Shown piece by piece: positions 46,341-57,800 of a DNA stretch of 64,000 bases (position 1 is the first letter of the stretch; each line of letters starts with the position of its first letter). This DNA is from Ricinus communis (lineage: Eukaryota; Streptophyta; Magnoliopsida; Malpighiales; Euphorbiaceae). A program made the position numbers and the translations under genes. A model generated the notes under the pieces. It made no database searches, was not told the origin of the DNA, and was given only the letters and a program-made list of their open reading frames with translations. The DNA lies in assembly GCF_019578655.1 (NCBI RefSeq), contig NC_063261.1, positions 9,556,446-9,620,445 of the forward strand, in the 5' to 3' direction.

Positions 46341-49300
46341 TATACCAACATTATGGGGTTATTTTCTCCGATTGATAAATATCCTCGTAGTACGGTGTTG
46401 TTATCTCATATTAAAAAATTTATCCCTTCTACGAGGCTGTTTCTCAGACTCGCAATTACACTACTTTTACGGCGTTATTTTCTCATATTCATAAATAAAC
46501 ACGTTTTATAGGGTTATTTTCTTATAAATATACCACTTTTACGAGGTCGTTTTCTCATATTAAATTATTACCACTATTACGGAGTTGTTTTCTCAAATTC
46601 ATAAATATACACATTTTACGAGGTTATTTTCTTTATATCGACAAATGTATCCCTTTTACGGGGTTGTCTTCTCATATTATAAAATTAACCCATTTAATGG
46701 GTTGTTTTCTCATACTCATAAATATACCACAATTATGGGGTTATTTCCTCAGATTCATAAATATCTCCGTATTACAGGGTTGTTTTCACATATTAAAATA
46801 TTTACTCCTTTTACGAGGCTGTTTTCTAATATTAAAAAATTTACCCATTCTACGAGGTTGTTTGCTTAGACTAGCAATTACACTACTTTTATGGGGTTGT
46901 TTTCTCAGATTCTTAAATACACAAGTTTTACGAGGTTATTTTCTTACACTGACAAATATACCACTTTTACGGGGTTGTTTTCTCATATTCTAAAATTACC
47001 CCATTTAAGGGCTTGTTTACTCATACTCACAAACATACCAAATTACGGGGTTATTTTCTCCGATTGATAAATAACCCTGTATTATGGGGTTGTTTTCTAA
47101 TATTTATAAATATACCCCTCTTACGGAGTTGTCTTCTCATATTAATAAATTCACCCCTTCTACAAGGCTGTTTTGCTCAGACTCATAATTAAACTACTTT
47201 TACAGGGTTGTTTTCTCATATTCATAAATATACAAGTTTTACGGGGTTATTTGCTTATATTAACAAATATACCCCTTTTACAGGGTTGTTTCCTCATGTT
47301 ATAGAATTAATCTATTTAAGGGGTTGTTTTCTCATACTAAAAAATATACCAAAATTACGGGGTTATTTTCTTATATTGATAAATATCCCCGTATTACGGG
47401 GCTATTTTTTTAGAATCATAAATATACACGTTTTACGAGATTATTTTCTTATATTGTTAAATATACCCCTTTTACGAGGTCGTTCTCTCATATTAAATTG
47501 TTAGCACTATTATGGGTTTGTTTCTCAAATTCATAAATATACACATCTTACGGGATTATTTTCTTATATCGACAAATATACCCCTTTTACGGGGTTGTTT
47601 TCTCATATTATAGAATTAATCCATTTAAGGGGTTGTTTTCTCGTACTCACAAATATAGCAAAATTACGGGGTTATTTTCTTATATTGATAAATATCCCCG
47701 TATTATGGGATTATTTTCTCATATTAAAAAAATTACCAATTCTACGAGGCTGTTTTCTCATATTAAAGATTTTACCCATTCTACGAGGCTGTTTTCTTAG
47801 AGTCGCAATTACACTAATTTTATGGGGTTGTTTTCTCAAATTCATAAATATACACGTTTTATTGGGTTATTTTCTTATATCGACAAATATACCCCTTTTA
47901 CGGGGTTGTTTTCTCATATTATAGAATTAATCCATTTAAGGGGTTGTTTTCTCATACTCACAAATATACTAAAATTACGGGGTTATTTTCTTATATTGAT
48001 AAATATCACCGTATTATGAGATTGTTTTCTCATATTAAAAAATTTACCCCTTCTATGAGGCTGTTTTCTTTGTGGGGTAAATCTTTAATATGAGAAAACA
48101 ACCCTGTAAGAGGGGTATATTTATAAATATTAGAAAATAATCCCATAATACGGAAATATTTATCAATAGAAGAAAATAACCCCGTAATTTTGGTTTGTTT
48201 GTGAGTATGAGAAAACAATCCCTTAAATGGAGTTGTTTTCTCATATTAAATTATTTTGGTTTGTTTGTGAGTATGAGAAAACAATCCCTTAATAGAGTAC
48301 GCTAATTCCTTTGTGGGGTCGTTTTCTCATATTAAATTATTAACACTATTATGGAGTTGTTTTCTCAAATTCATAAATATACACGTTTTACGAAGTTATT
48401 TTCTTATATCGACAAATATACCCTTTTACGAGATTGTTTTCTCATACTCACAAATATACCACAATTACGGGGTGATTTCCTCAAATTCATAAATATCCTC
48501 GTATTACGGTGTTATTTTTACATATTAAAAAGTTTACTTGTTCTACGAGGCTGTTTTCTTAAACTCGCAATCACTATACTTTTACGGGGTTGTTTTCTCA
48601 GATTCTTAAATACACACATTTTACGGGGTTATTTTCTTATACTGACAAATATACAACTTTTGCCGGGTCATTTTCTCATACACAAATCTACCAAAATTAC
48701 GGGGTTATTTTCTTCGATTGATAAATATCTCCGTATTACAGTGTTATTTTTTCATATTAAAGAATTTATCCCTTCCACGAGGCTGTTTCTCAGACTCGCA
48801 ATTGCACTACTTTTACGGGGTTATTTTCTCATATTCATAAATATAAACGTTTTACAGAGTTATTTTCTTATATCGGCAAATATACCCTTTTTACAGGGTT
48901 GTTTTCTCATATTATAAAATCAACCCATTTAAAGGTTGTTTTCTCATACTCACAAATATACCACAGTTATGGGGTAATTTCCTCAAATTCATAAATATCC
49001 CCGTATTACGAGGTTGTTTTTACATATTAAAAAATTTACCCCTTCTACAAGGCTGTCCTTTTAGACTCACAATCACACTACTTTTACGGGGGTTGTTTTC
49101 TCAGATTCTTAAATACATACGTTTTACGGGGTTATTTTCTTATACTTGTAAATATACCATTTTTACGGGATCATTTTCTCATACTCACAAATCTACCAAA
49201 ATTACAGGGTTATTTTCTCCGATTGATAAATATCCCTGTGTAACGGTGTTGTTTTCTCATAATAAAAAATTTATCCCTTCTACAAGGCTGTTTCTCCGAC

Positions 49301-49469
49301 TCGCAATTATACTACTTTTACGGGGTTGTTTTCTCATGTTTATAAATATACATGTTTTACGGGGTTATTTTCTTATATTGGTAAATATACCACTTTTACG
49401 GGGTCGTTTTCTCATATTAAATTATTACCACCATTATGGAGTTGTTTTCTCAAATTCATAAATATACAC
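46341..49469. repeat. satellite array, left block: 39-bp units in higher-order repeats
   Basis: Every ~39 bp a box of the form TTACGGGGTTGTTTTCTCATA recurs, followed by a variable half such as TTCATAAATATACACG or TTGATAAATATCCCCG. Eleven unit types can be told apart and follow one another in a fixed order. In the block 47,299-47,919 the same unit type returns every 309-311 bp, i.e. eight units. The array begins abruptly in the RT of element E at about 46,340. Two inverted segments occur (48,070-48,228 and 48,254-48,292). Because 39 is three times 13, translations show 13-residue repeats; these are not genes. Confidence 0.92.
48070..48292. repeat. inverted segments inside the satellite
   Basis: Between 48,070 and 48,228 the units read TATGAGAAAACAACCC, the reverse complement of the surrounding array. 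After about 25 bp of forward array a second inverted piece (48,254-48,292, TGTGAGTATGAGAAAACAAT) repeats the end of the first. The forward orientation resumes at about 48,315. Confidence 0.88.
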
Positions 49470-52368
49470 TGTCACGACCCCACCCGTGGGCCCGTGACCG
49501 GCACTAGGGAATGGGTAGGCTTAAGGCCACCGAAACCCGTAGTAAGCCTGACACTCACTGATTTAAACAAATCTCATCTCAAATTAATATTATTAAAGCC
49601 ACAATTTATCTTATGATTTACATTCTACATAAATACTTGATGCGGAAAACTAGGGCGAGACTGAAACTCAGAAAATTTACAACTGATACATTTACTATTA
49701 CTACTGCGGAGAATCTAAGATTTACCAATTTACATACCAAATCAAATACATCACCCGATGATGAAGGAGTCGGGTTACTGAATAAGAGTCGCGAGAGGAC
49801 CAGGTCACGAATCGAAAAAGCGATAAATAGAGGTATGGGTCTAGAGTGAGTTAAAATCATATATCTATAACAGTTTCAAATATCTCAATGTCACCTTATT
49901 TAATTTTAAAATAATTAATAAATCACGCGAACCATACGTGTCATGTTAAAACATATGTGTCATGCCATGCTTAAACAAAATTTATTCCACATGCAACGGG
50001 ACGGAGTACTTGATAGAACTCTAATCCCAACTCTAAAATCTCGATTATTTCAACACTTATGTCTCAACTAACCTCAACTCTATCATCTCAAACCTCTCAT
50101 TCCAATAGGACTGGCCGGAAAGCAAAGCTCGACCGGGGACCTTACCTCCGATCCGGTCACTTAACTCGGCCTTAGCCTTTCGGGCTCTCTTATCCAATAA
50201 GATCGGCCAGAGCTTAGCTCGACCGGGGACCTTACCTCCAGTCTGGTCACTTGAATTTCCAAATAAGCCGACGCCCAGAGAGCAATGCTCGACCAGGGAC
50301 CTTTACTCCAGCAACCACACTCTACTAAGCCCAGAGAGCGATGCTCGACCAGGGCAGGTCCTAATCTTTCTTTCTTAAAATTTTTACCTCTTTACCCTTT
50401 CCCTATCTCTCTCAGATTATATTGGGACACTCATCCAACTCCTATGTTCTACTGCTGTCCCATCCTGAGTCATCATGCAATATTAAAATTGGTAATAAAG
50501 GAAAAACATATTTAAATAGTAATTAAAAGCATCATGCAAATGATAATAATAATAATTAAATGAAAAATTGAAATTGCAAATAAATATTCACAGTAGCAAA
50601 TCAAATTTTATGCATGACACGTGCGTAAGCGATATATGACTTTAACTCACAGGTTGGGCGACCTCCTAGCTCTGCTCCGGTGCCTCGGTTGGAATGAGCC
50701 GAACAGACAGATCATCTAATCACGAAAAACAATTTATCAAAACGCTGAAACAATCGATCATTAATCCTAGGTCTAGACTCCTAGGACTGACTGTCTAAGA
50801 ATCTCGACTCGGGAGAATTCTACCGAAAATCCGGCAAAACCTCCCCTACAACACGAACATTAACCCCCGTAGAAACGGGTCCAGGACCTGCCAGAAGAAC
50901 ACTTCAAATACTTAACGATTCAAACAATAGGAGTCGGGTCCCCGAACTTCACTATTTCCGACTCGCCACACAAAGACAAAATACGACTATGGCGGTGCCA
51001 ATCGGACAAATATTTTGACTCACAAAAATCATCAAATACTCAATATAAACCATTAGACACAATTAAACCAAGAATTCCAAAATTAACGGGCCAAAGATAA
51101 TTCTGAGGGCGGCTCGATCGCTCGGTCGACTCTCCGACCACCGAGTCCGATCGGCCGATCAGAACACACCATCGGACTCGCGGCCAGCGTTGAAGACGAT
51201 CCCGCTTCCCGATTTTTCGATCCGACACCCAATCATCCGAAGAAATTTGCGGACGATCTCGGCCATCGATTTGCAAACGAAACCCGATCGCCACAAAACC
51301 GGTGCGATGCGAAGCTTGAGATTAGGAGAGTCGGGATACATCCTCCGATCATCCATCCACCTAGGAGCTCGCCGGAAAAGCCCAAAACACGGGCTGCCAC
51401 TCTAAGTTTCACTTTGCCGGATCTTGCAACTCCGGCCACCCTAGGGCGTCGCCCACTGCCGGAAGAGCCCTCGAGAGGAGCCGATCGCCACCCAACTCGG
51501 CCACCAACAGCCAGGAAGCGGAACACGCCTGGCTCTTGGCCAGCATTGCCTTCGCCCAACCGCCTTCCGTCGGCGGCGCCACGCCCGACGGCCGCCACCG
51601 CGCCTGGCCCTCTCTCTCTTCCCGGCGCCGCACTCTCTCTCTCTCTCCTCCTTTCTTCTTCCCCGATTTCTTTCCTTTCAATATCGACATTAGGCCCCCA
51701 AACTTTTCCTTATTACAATTTGGTCCCTCAACTTTCTTAATTACTTACAATTTCATCCTGCAGAATTCCAATTTAACCCCCAAACTTCTTTTTAGCCTTT
51801 CAATTAAGCCCCTAACTATTTAATTTGGGCCAAATCCGAATTATTGAAAATACACAATTACAAAAATACCCCTGACCGACATATTTATTTACAAAAATAC
51901 CAAACTCACAAATTTCCATTAAAACCCCATAAAAATAACATTATACTTTCAATCCTTATTCTAAAATAAATTTCCAATTTAGTCCTAGCACACAATTAAA
52001 TTAAATAATCAATTTCCAACTTAAAATTTAATACTACTAATCAATTATAATACCAATTTTCTCAAATTTCTTTTATAAAAACATCCTTTATAATTTCTTC
52101 CAAATTTTTTTAATATATAATTTTACTTATATAAATATGCATTTGGGAAAATTTTGAATAACCAAAATATAATCATTTCTCAAATAGTTTACTTAATTAC
52201 TCCTTAAAAATCAAACTAATTGGATATGGAAAATAACTCATTTATTTATCTAACATGAACATTCAAAATTTGTATTTAAATCATTCCAATTAAACCGAAT
52301 AAAAATAAAGCTAAAATTAACTTAAATAAAAACTCATTATTAAATATATAAAAATTCCGGGTGTTACA
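49470..52368 (-). repeat. 3' LTR (2.9 kb) of the non-autonomous element
   Basis: On the minus strand starts TGTAACACCCGG (52,368) and ends GGGGTCGTGACA (49,470). It holds a GC-rich, CpG-rich stretch (about 51,080-51,660), a CT-rich microsatellite (51,610-51,665), and a tandem motif with GCTCGACC-GGGACCTTACCTCC recurring near 50,130, 50,215 and 50,290. The last ~150 bp contain overlapping inverted repeats (GTCACG...CGTGAC; CCCGTGGGCCCGTG). Confidence 0.85.
51080..51700. other. GC-rich, CpG-rich island in LTR
   Basis: This stretch is conspicuously rich in CG dinucleotides while the window is otherwise AT-rich. Overlapping open readings on both strands (up to ~120 codons) are explained by the lack of A/T-rich stops. 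A promoter or transcript-leader role in the LTR is possible; not shown by the sequence. Confidence 0.5.
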
Positions 52369-52385
52369 TTCTCCCCCCCTTAAAA
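52369..52385 (-). promoter_or_regulatory. polypurine tract of the non-autonomous element
   Basis: The minus strand reads AAGGGGGGGAGAA directly before TGTAACACC. It fixes the 3' LTR start and the orientation. Confidence 0.85.
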
Positions 52386-53851
52386 AAAAAATTCGACCTC
52401 GAATTTTAAAAGAAAAGGGGCTACACTCTAAGACTGAAACTAATTAGGAACCTCTCATCTCCAACTCGGCTCCTCGGAAACTTTTCCTCGGCAGAAACTA
52501 AACTAAACCACAAGACTCATCAATAAAACCCTTAAATAAAACTGGCGAACCTGAAAATCCGCGATCCTCACTTACTACTCCTTGGAAACCAATTCTTCAC
52601 TTGCTTCCACACACTAAGGGTCCAACACGAGCAAAGGATCGAAAATACACTTCCTCAGCTCAGACTTACAAACAACTGGATTTAACCTCAGAGAACATTA
52701 CTAATACTTGGCGGCAAGTCCAACTTACATGCCACCTCACCAACCTGCCGACAAAACCAAGGGTTTCCACACAAGAAGGGCCAATTCTGATCCTGCCAAA
52801 AATCCACTCACCAAATTTCCTTCCTAATGACGTGCCCCTTGCACGTACAGAAAAATCCTTAACATCTACATCACATCATCCTCGACATAACATCCATCTG
52901 ATTGCATCAACCAACACAACCTATGCCATCCTGACACAAGATTTCTCTTTGACTGAAATCCAGAAGCCTCCTTTATTATTTAACATGGGGCCTGCAGCTC
53001 CACAGACTTACTCTCTCAGCAACTCAGCTCGTCATCCAGAGAATTCTCAAGCTAACACTATTTACTTTGAAAAATTTACTTATTTATTTACTTTATAATC
53101 ATCACTGATAAAGCTTTATCATCTTGGAAGAACACTTTTGTAAAATCATAAAATCTCCAGCCATTTCTCTTTATATAAAATTCTACAATATCGCGCACCA
53201 GGGTGATGATGCCCCTATCACCAAGGGTTGCAATGCACAATGTATGATGCATGTCCTAAAATGAATTTATGTATGCCTAACAGTGAAATGCCATATGCAT
53301 TCTTACGGGACTGGGCGCAATATTGTATTTTAAAACACTTGTTCTACTTAGAAAAATAAACAATGTTCGCTTAAGTTTCTCTGGATTTCCGAGCGTCCGA
53401 AAATACTCCTGCCACCTTTCTTAAGCTTCTTACAACCACAAAAATCAACCATAAAGCTCTGACATCTACTCGACTTCCCAGGCACTAACTTCGGCGCTAC
53501 TCAATAAGGCAATGCCTGATGCGATGACGAGGCAGCTCATGACATGACTGCAACCACGCTCTACACTAAAACTGACTGCGGTGCCCACCATCGAAACAAC
53601 AATCAAAGCTTCAAAAGGCGGACTGCACTAATCACTTGAAGAAACAGCACGAGTCTACCACGCTTCGAATCTTCCCATCGCTACAAAGCTCATTCTCAGC
53701 ACGGCACCAAAGACAAGCTCACAAGAAAAGAATGACAGACTCTCTAACAAAGAAGGCTGAGACATTGGAGTCAATGAAAACAACAAGACAGACATGATCC
53801 TAACTCCGCAGTACCAAGAAAAATCTCAACTTAGGTCGAAGGAAATCTAAA
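52386..53851 (-). other. internal region of the non-autonomous element, no coding similarity
   Basis: About 1.47 kb. I find no gag zinc knuckle, protease, RT or integrase in any frame. A plus-strand open reading of 165 codons (52,601-53,098) is antisense to the element and of unrecognised, low-complexity composition; I treat it as chance. Confidence 0.6.
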
Positions 53852-53868
53852 CCTAAGCTCTGATACCA
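53852..53868 (-). promoter_or_regulatory. primer-binding site of the non-autonomous element
   Basis: The minus strand reads TGGTATCAGAGCTTAGG four bases inside the 5' LTR: initiator Met-tRNA type. Confidence 0.9.
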
Positions 53869-53872
53869 ACTT

Positions 53873-54846
53873 TGTCACGACCCCACCCGTGGGCCCGTGA
53901 CCGGCACTAGGGAATGGGTAGGCTTAAGGCCACCGAAACCCGTAGTAAGCCTGACACTCACTGATTTAAACAAATCTCATCTCAAATTAATATTATTAAA
54001 GCCACAATTTATCTTAACAGCTACATTCTACATAAATACTTGATGCGGAAAAACTAGGCGAGACCTGAAACTCAGAAAATTTACAACTGATACATTTACT
54101 ATTATTACTGCGGAGAATCTAAGATTTACCAATTTACATACCAAATCAAATACATCACCCGATGATGAAGGAGTCGGGTTACTGAATAAGAGTCGCGAGA
54201 GGACTAACGGTCAGAAAAGCGATAAATAGAGTATCGGTCTCGAGTGAGTTAAAATCATATATCTATAACAGTTTCAAATATCTCAATGTCACCTTATTTA
54301 ATTTTAAAATAATTAATAAATCACGCGAACCATACGTGTCATGTTAAAACATATGTGTCATGCCATGCTTAAACAAAATTTATTCCACATGCAACGGGAC
54401 GGAGTACTTCAGTAGAACTCTAATCCCAACTCTAAAATCTCGATTATTTCAACACTTATGTCTCAACTAACCTCAACTCTATCATCTCAAACCTCTCATT
54501 CCAATAGGACTGGCGCCCAGAGAGCAAAGCTCGACCAGGGACCTTACCTCCAGTCCGGTCACTTAACTCTCAGCCTTAGTCTTTCGGCTCTCTTATCCAA
54601 TAAGATCATGCCCGAGAGCTTAGCTCGACCAGGGACCTTACCTCCAGTCTGGTCACTTAAATTTCCAAATAAGCCGGCGCCCAGAGAGCAATGCTTGACC
54701 AGGGACCTTTACTCCGGCAACCACACTCTACTAAGCCCACAGAGCGATGCTCGACTAGGGCAGGTCCTAATCTTTCTTTCTTAAAATTTTTACCTCTTTA
54801 CCCATTCCCTAGTGCCGGTCACGGGCCCACGGGTGGGGTCGTGACA
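53873..54846 (-). repeat. truncated 5' LTR ending in an inverted copy of its own terminus
   Basis: 53,873 to about 54,800 is nearly identical to 49,470-50,400, i.e. the last ~930 bp of the LTR. At the shared word TACCC-TTCCCTA the sequence leaves the LTR and becomes the reverse complement of the LTR's final 46 bp (54,801-54,846). The remaining ~1.97 kb of LTR start is absent. Confidence 0.85.
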
Positions 54847-57800
54847 TACACGTTTTACAGGGTTATTTTCTTATATAGACAAATATACCACTTTTACGGG
54901 GTTGTTTTGTCATATTATAAAATTAACCCATTCAATGGGTTATTTTCTCAAACTCATAAATATACTACAGTTACATGGTTATTTCCTCAGATTCATAAAT
55001 ATCCCCGTATTACGGGGTTGTTTTCACATATTAAAATATTTACCCCTTTTGCGAGGCTATTTTCTCATATTAAAAAATTACCTATTCTACGAGGCTGTTT
55101 GCTTAGACTAGCAATTACAATACTTTTACGGGGTTGTTTTCTCAGATTCTTAAATACACACGTTTTACGGGGTTATTTTCTTACACTGACAGATATACCA
55201 CTTTTACAGGATTTTTTATCTCATATTCTAAAATTACCCCATTTAAGAGGTTGTTCTCTCACACTCACAAATATACCAAAATTACGGGGTTATTTTCTCC
55301 TATTGATAAATATCCCCGTATTACAGGGTTGTTTTCTAATATTTATAAATATACCCTCTTATGGAGTTGTCTTCTCATATTAATAAATTCACCACTTCTA
55401 CGAGGCCGTTTTCTCAGACTCGTAATTACACTACTTTTACGGGGTTGTTTTCTCAGATTCATAAATATGTACTTTTTACGGGGTTATTTTCATATATTTA
55501 TAAATATACCACTTTTATGGGGTCGTTTTCTCATATTAAATTGTTAGCACTATTATGGGGTTATTTTCTCAAATTCGTAAATATACACGTTTACGGGATT
55601 ATTTTCTTATATCGACAAATATACCCCTTTTACGGGGTTATTTTCTCATATTATAGAATTAATCCATTTAAGGGGTTGTTTTCTCGTACTCACAAATACA
55701 CCAAAATTACGGGGTTATTTTCTTATATTGATAAATATCTCCGTATTAAAGGGTTGTTTTCTCACATTAAAAAATTTATCCCTTTTGTGAGGCTATTTTG
55801 TCATATTAAATAATTTACCCGTTCTACGAGGTAATTTTTTTAGAGTCATAAATATACACGTTTACGGGGTTATTCTCTTATATTGATAAATATACCACTT
55901 TAATGTGGTCGTTTTCTCATATTAAATTGTTAGCACTAGTATGGGGTTGTTTTCTCAAGTTCAAAAATATACACATTTTACGGGATTGTTTTCTCATATT
56001 ATAAAATTAATCCATTTGAGGGGTTGTTTTCTCGTACTCACAAATATACCAAAATCACGGGGTTATTTTCTCTTATTGAAAAATATACCCCTTTTGCGGG
56101 GTTGTTTTCTCATATTATAAAATTAACCCATTTAAGGAGTTGTGTTCTCAAACTCACAAATATGCCAAAATTACGGGGTTATTTTCTTTGATTGATAAGT
56201 ATTCCCGTATTACAGGGTTGTTTTCTAATATTTATAAATATACCCATCGTACGGGGTTGTTTTCTCATATTAAAAAATTTACCCCTTTTACGAAGCTATT
56301 TTCTGAGACTCGCAATTACACTACTTTTACGAGGTTGTTTTCTTAGATTTATAAATATACACATTTTACGGGATTATTTTCTTATATTGAGAAATATACC
56401 AGTTTTACAGGGTCATTTTCTCATATTAAATTATTAGTACTATTATGGGGTTGCTTGCTCAAATTCATAAATATACATGTTTTAGAAGGTTTTTTCTTAT
56501 ATTGACAAATATATCTCTTTTATGGGGTTGGTTTCTCATATTATAAAATTAACCCATTTAAGGGGTTGTTTTCTCTTACTTACGAATATTCCAAAATTAC
56601 GGGATTAGTTTCTCCGATTGACAAATATCCCCGTATTACGGGGTTGTTTTCACATATTAAAAAATTTACCCCTTCTACGCGGTTGTTTTCTCATATTAAA
56701 AAATTTACCAGTTTTACCAAGCTATTTTTTTAGAGTCGCAATTACACTAATTTTACGGGGTTGTACTCTCATATTCATAAATATACACGTTTTACGGGGC
56801 TATTTACTTATATTGATAAATATACCACTTTTACGGAATCGTTTTCTCATATTAAATTGTTAGGACTACTGTGGGGTTATTTTCTGAGATTCATAAATAT
56901 ACACGTTTTACGGGGTTAGTTACTTATATTGATAAATATACCACTTTTACGGAGTCATTTTCTCATATTAAATTGTTAGCGCTATTATGGGGTTGTTTTC
57001 TCAGATTCATAAAAATACACGTTTTATGGGATTATTTTCTTATATTGGCAAATATACCGCTCTTACGGGGTTGTTTTCTCATATTATATAATTAACCCAT
57101 TTAAGGGGTTATTTTCTCGTTCTCACAAATATATAAAAATTACGGAGTTATTTTCTTATATTGATAAATATACCCCTTTTACGGGGTTGTTTTCTCATAT
57201 TATAAAATTAACCCATTTAAGGAGTTGTTTCTCATACTCACAAATATACCAAAATTACGGTGTTATTTTCTCCATTTGAAAAATATTCCCGTATTACGGG
57301 GCTGTTTTCTAATACTTATAAATATATCCCTCTTATGGGGTTGTTATCTCATATAAAAAAATTTACCCCTTCTACGACGCTATTTTTTGAGACTTGTAAT
57401 TACACAACTTTATGGGGTTGTTTTCTCATATTCATAAATATACATGTTTTATGGGGTTATTTTCTTATATTGACAAGTATACCCCTTTTACGGTGTTATT
57501 TTCTCATACTCACAAATATACCAAAATTACGGGGTTATTTTCTCTGATTGATAAATATCCCCGTATTACGGTGTTGTTTTTTCTTATTAAAAAATTTATC
57601 CCTTCTACGAGGCTGTTTCTTAGGCTCGCAATTACAATACTTTTACGGTGTTGTTATCTCATATTCATAAATATACACATTTTAAGGGGTTATTTTCTTA
57701 TATTGATAAACATACCACTTTTATGGGGTCGTTTTCTCATATTAAATTATTACCACTGTTATAGAGTTGTTTTCTCAAATTCATAAATATACACATTTTA

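Larger units (their letters stand above)
49470..54846 (-). mobile_element. non-autonomous long-LTR retrotransposon in the satellite
   Basis: 5,377 bp inserted in a satellite unit with perfect 5-bp target duplication TACAC (49,465-49,469 and 54,847-54,851). In minus orientation: a truncated 5' LTR (53,873-54,846), primer site, about 1.5 kb internal region without gag or pol, polypurine tract, and a complete 2.9 kb 3' LTR (49,470-52,368). The start TGTAACACCCGG next to a G-rich tract is common in Tekay-type elements. The internal region is too short and lacks protein similarity, so it must have used proteins of a relative. Both outer ends are the same 46-bp sequence in inverted orientation. Confidence 0.85.

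Noticed and set aside
46585..49461. Many open readings of 60-190 codons with FTGLFSHIHKYT-like 13-residue repeats, possible repeat proteins
   Set aside because: They follow the 39-bp satellite period in several frames on the same DNA, have no consistent start or end, and change frame at every unit indel.
51233..51823. Overlapping open readings of about 60-120 codons on both strands
   Set aside because: They lie in the GC-rich part of an LTR where stops are rare by composition; no domain or conserved start.
52601..53098. Plus-strand open reading of 165 codons
   Set aside because: Antisense to a non-coding retroelement internal region, low-complexity and unrecognised; no support beyond length.
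49470..54846. DNA transposon, because of the terminal inverted repeats and target duplication
   Set aside because: A primer-binding site, a polypurine tract and direct LTR repeats show it is an LTR retroelement; the inverted repeat is a copied LTR terminus.
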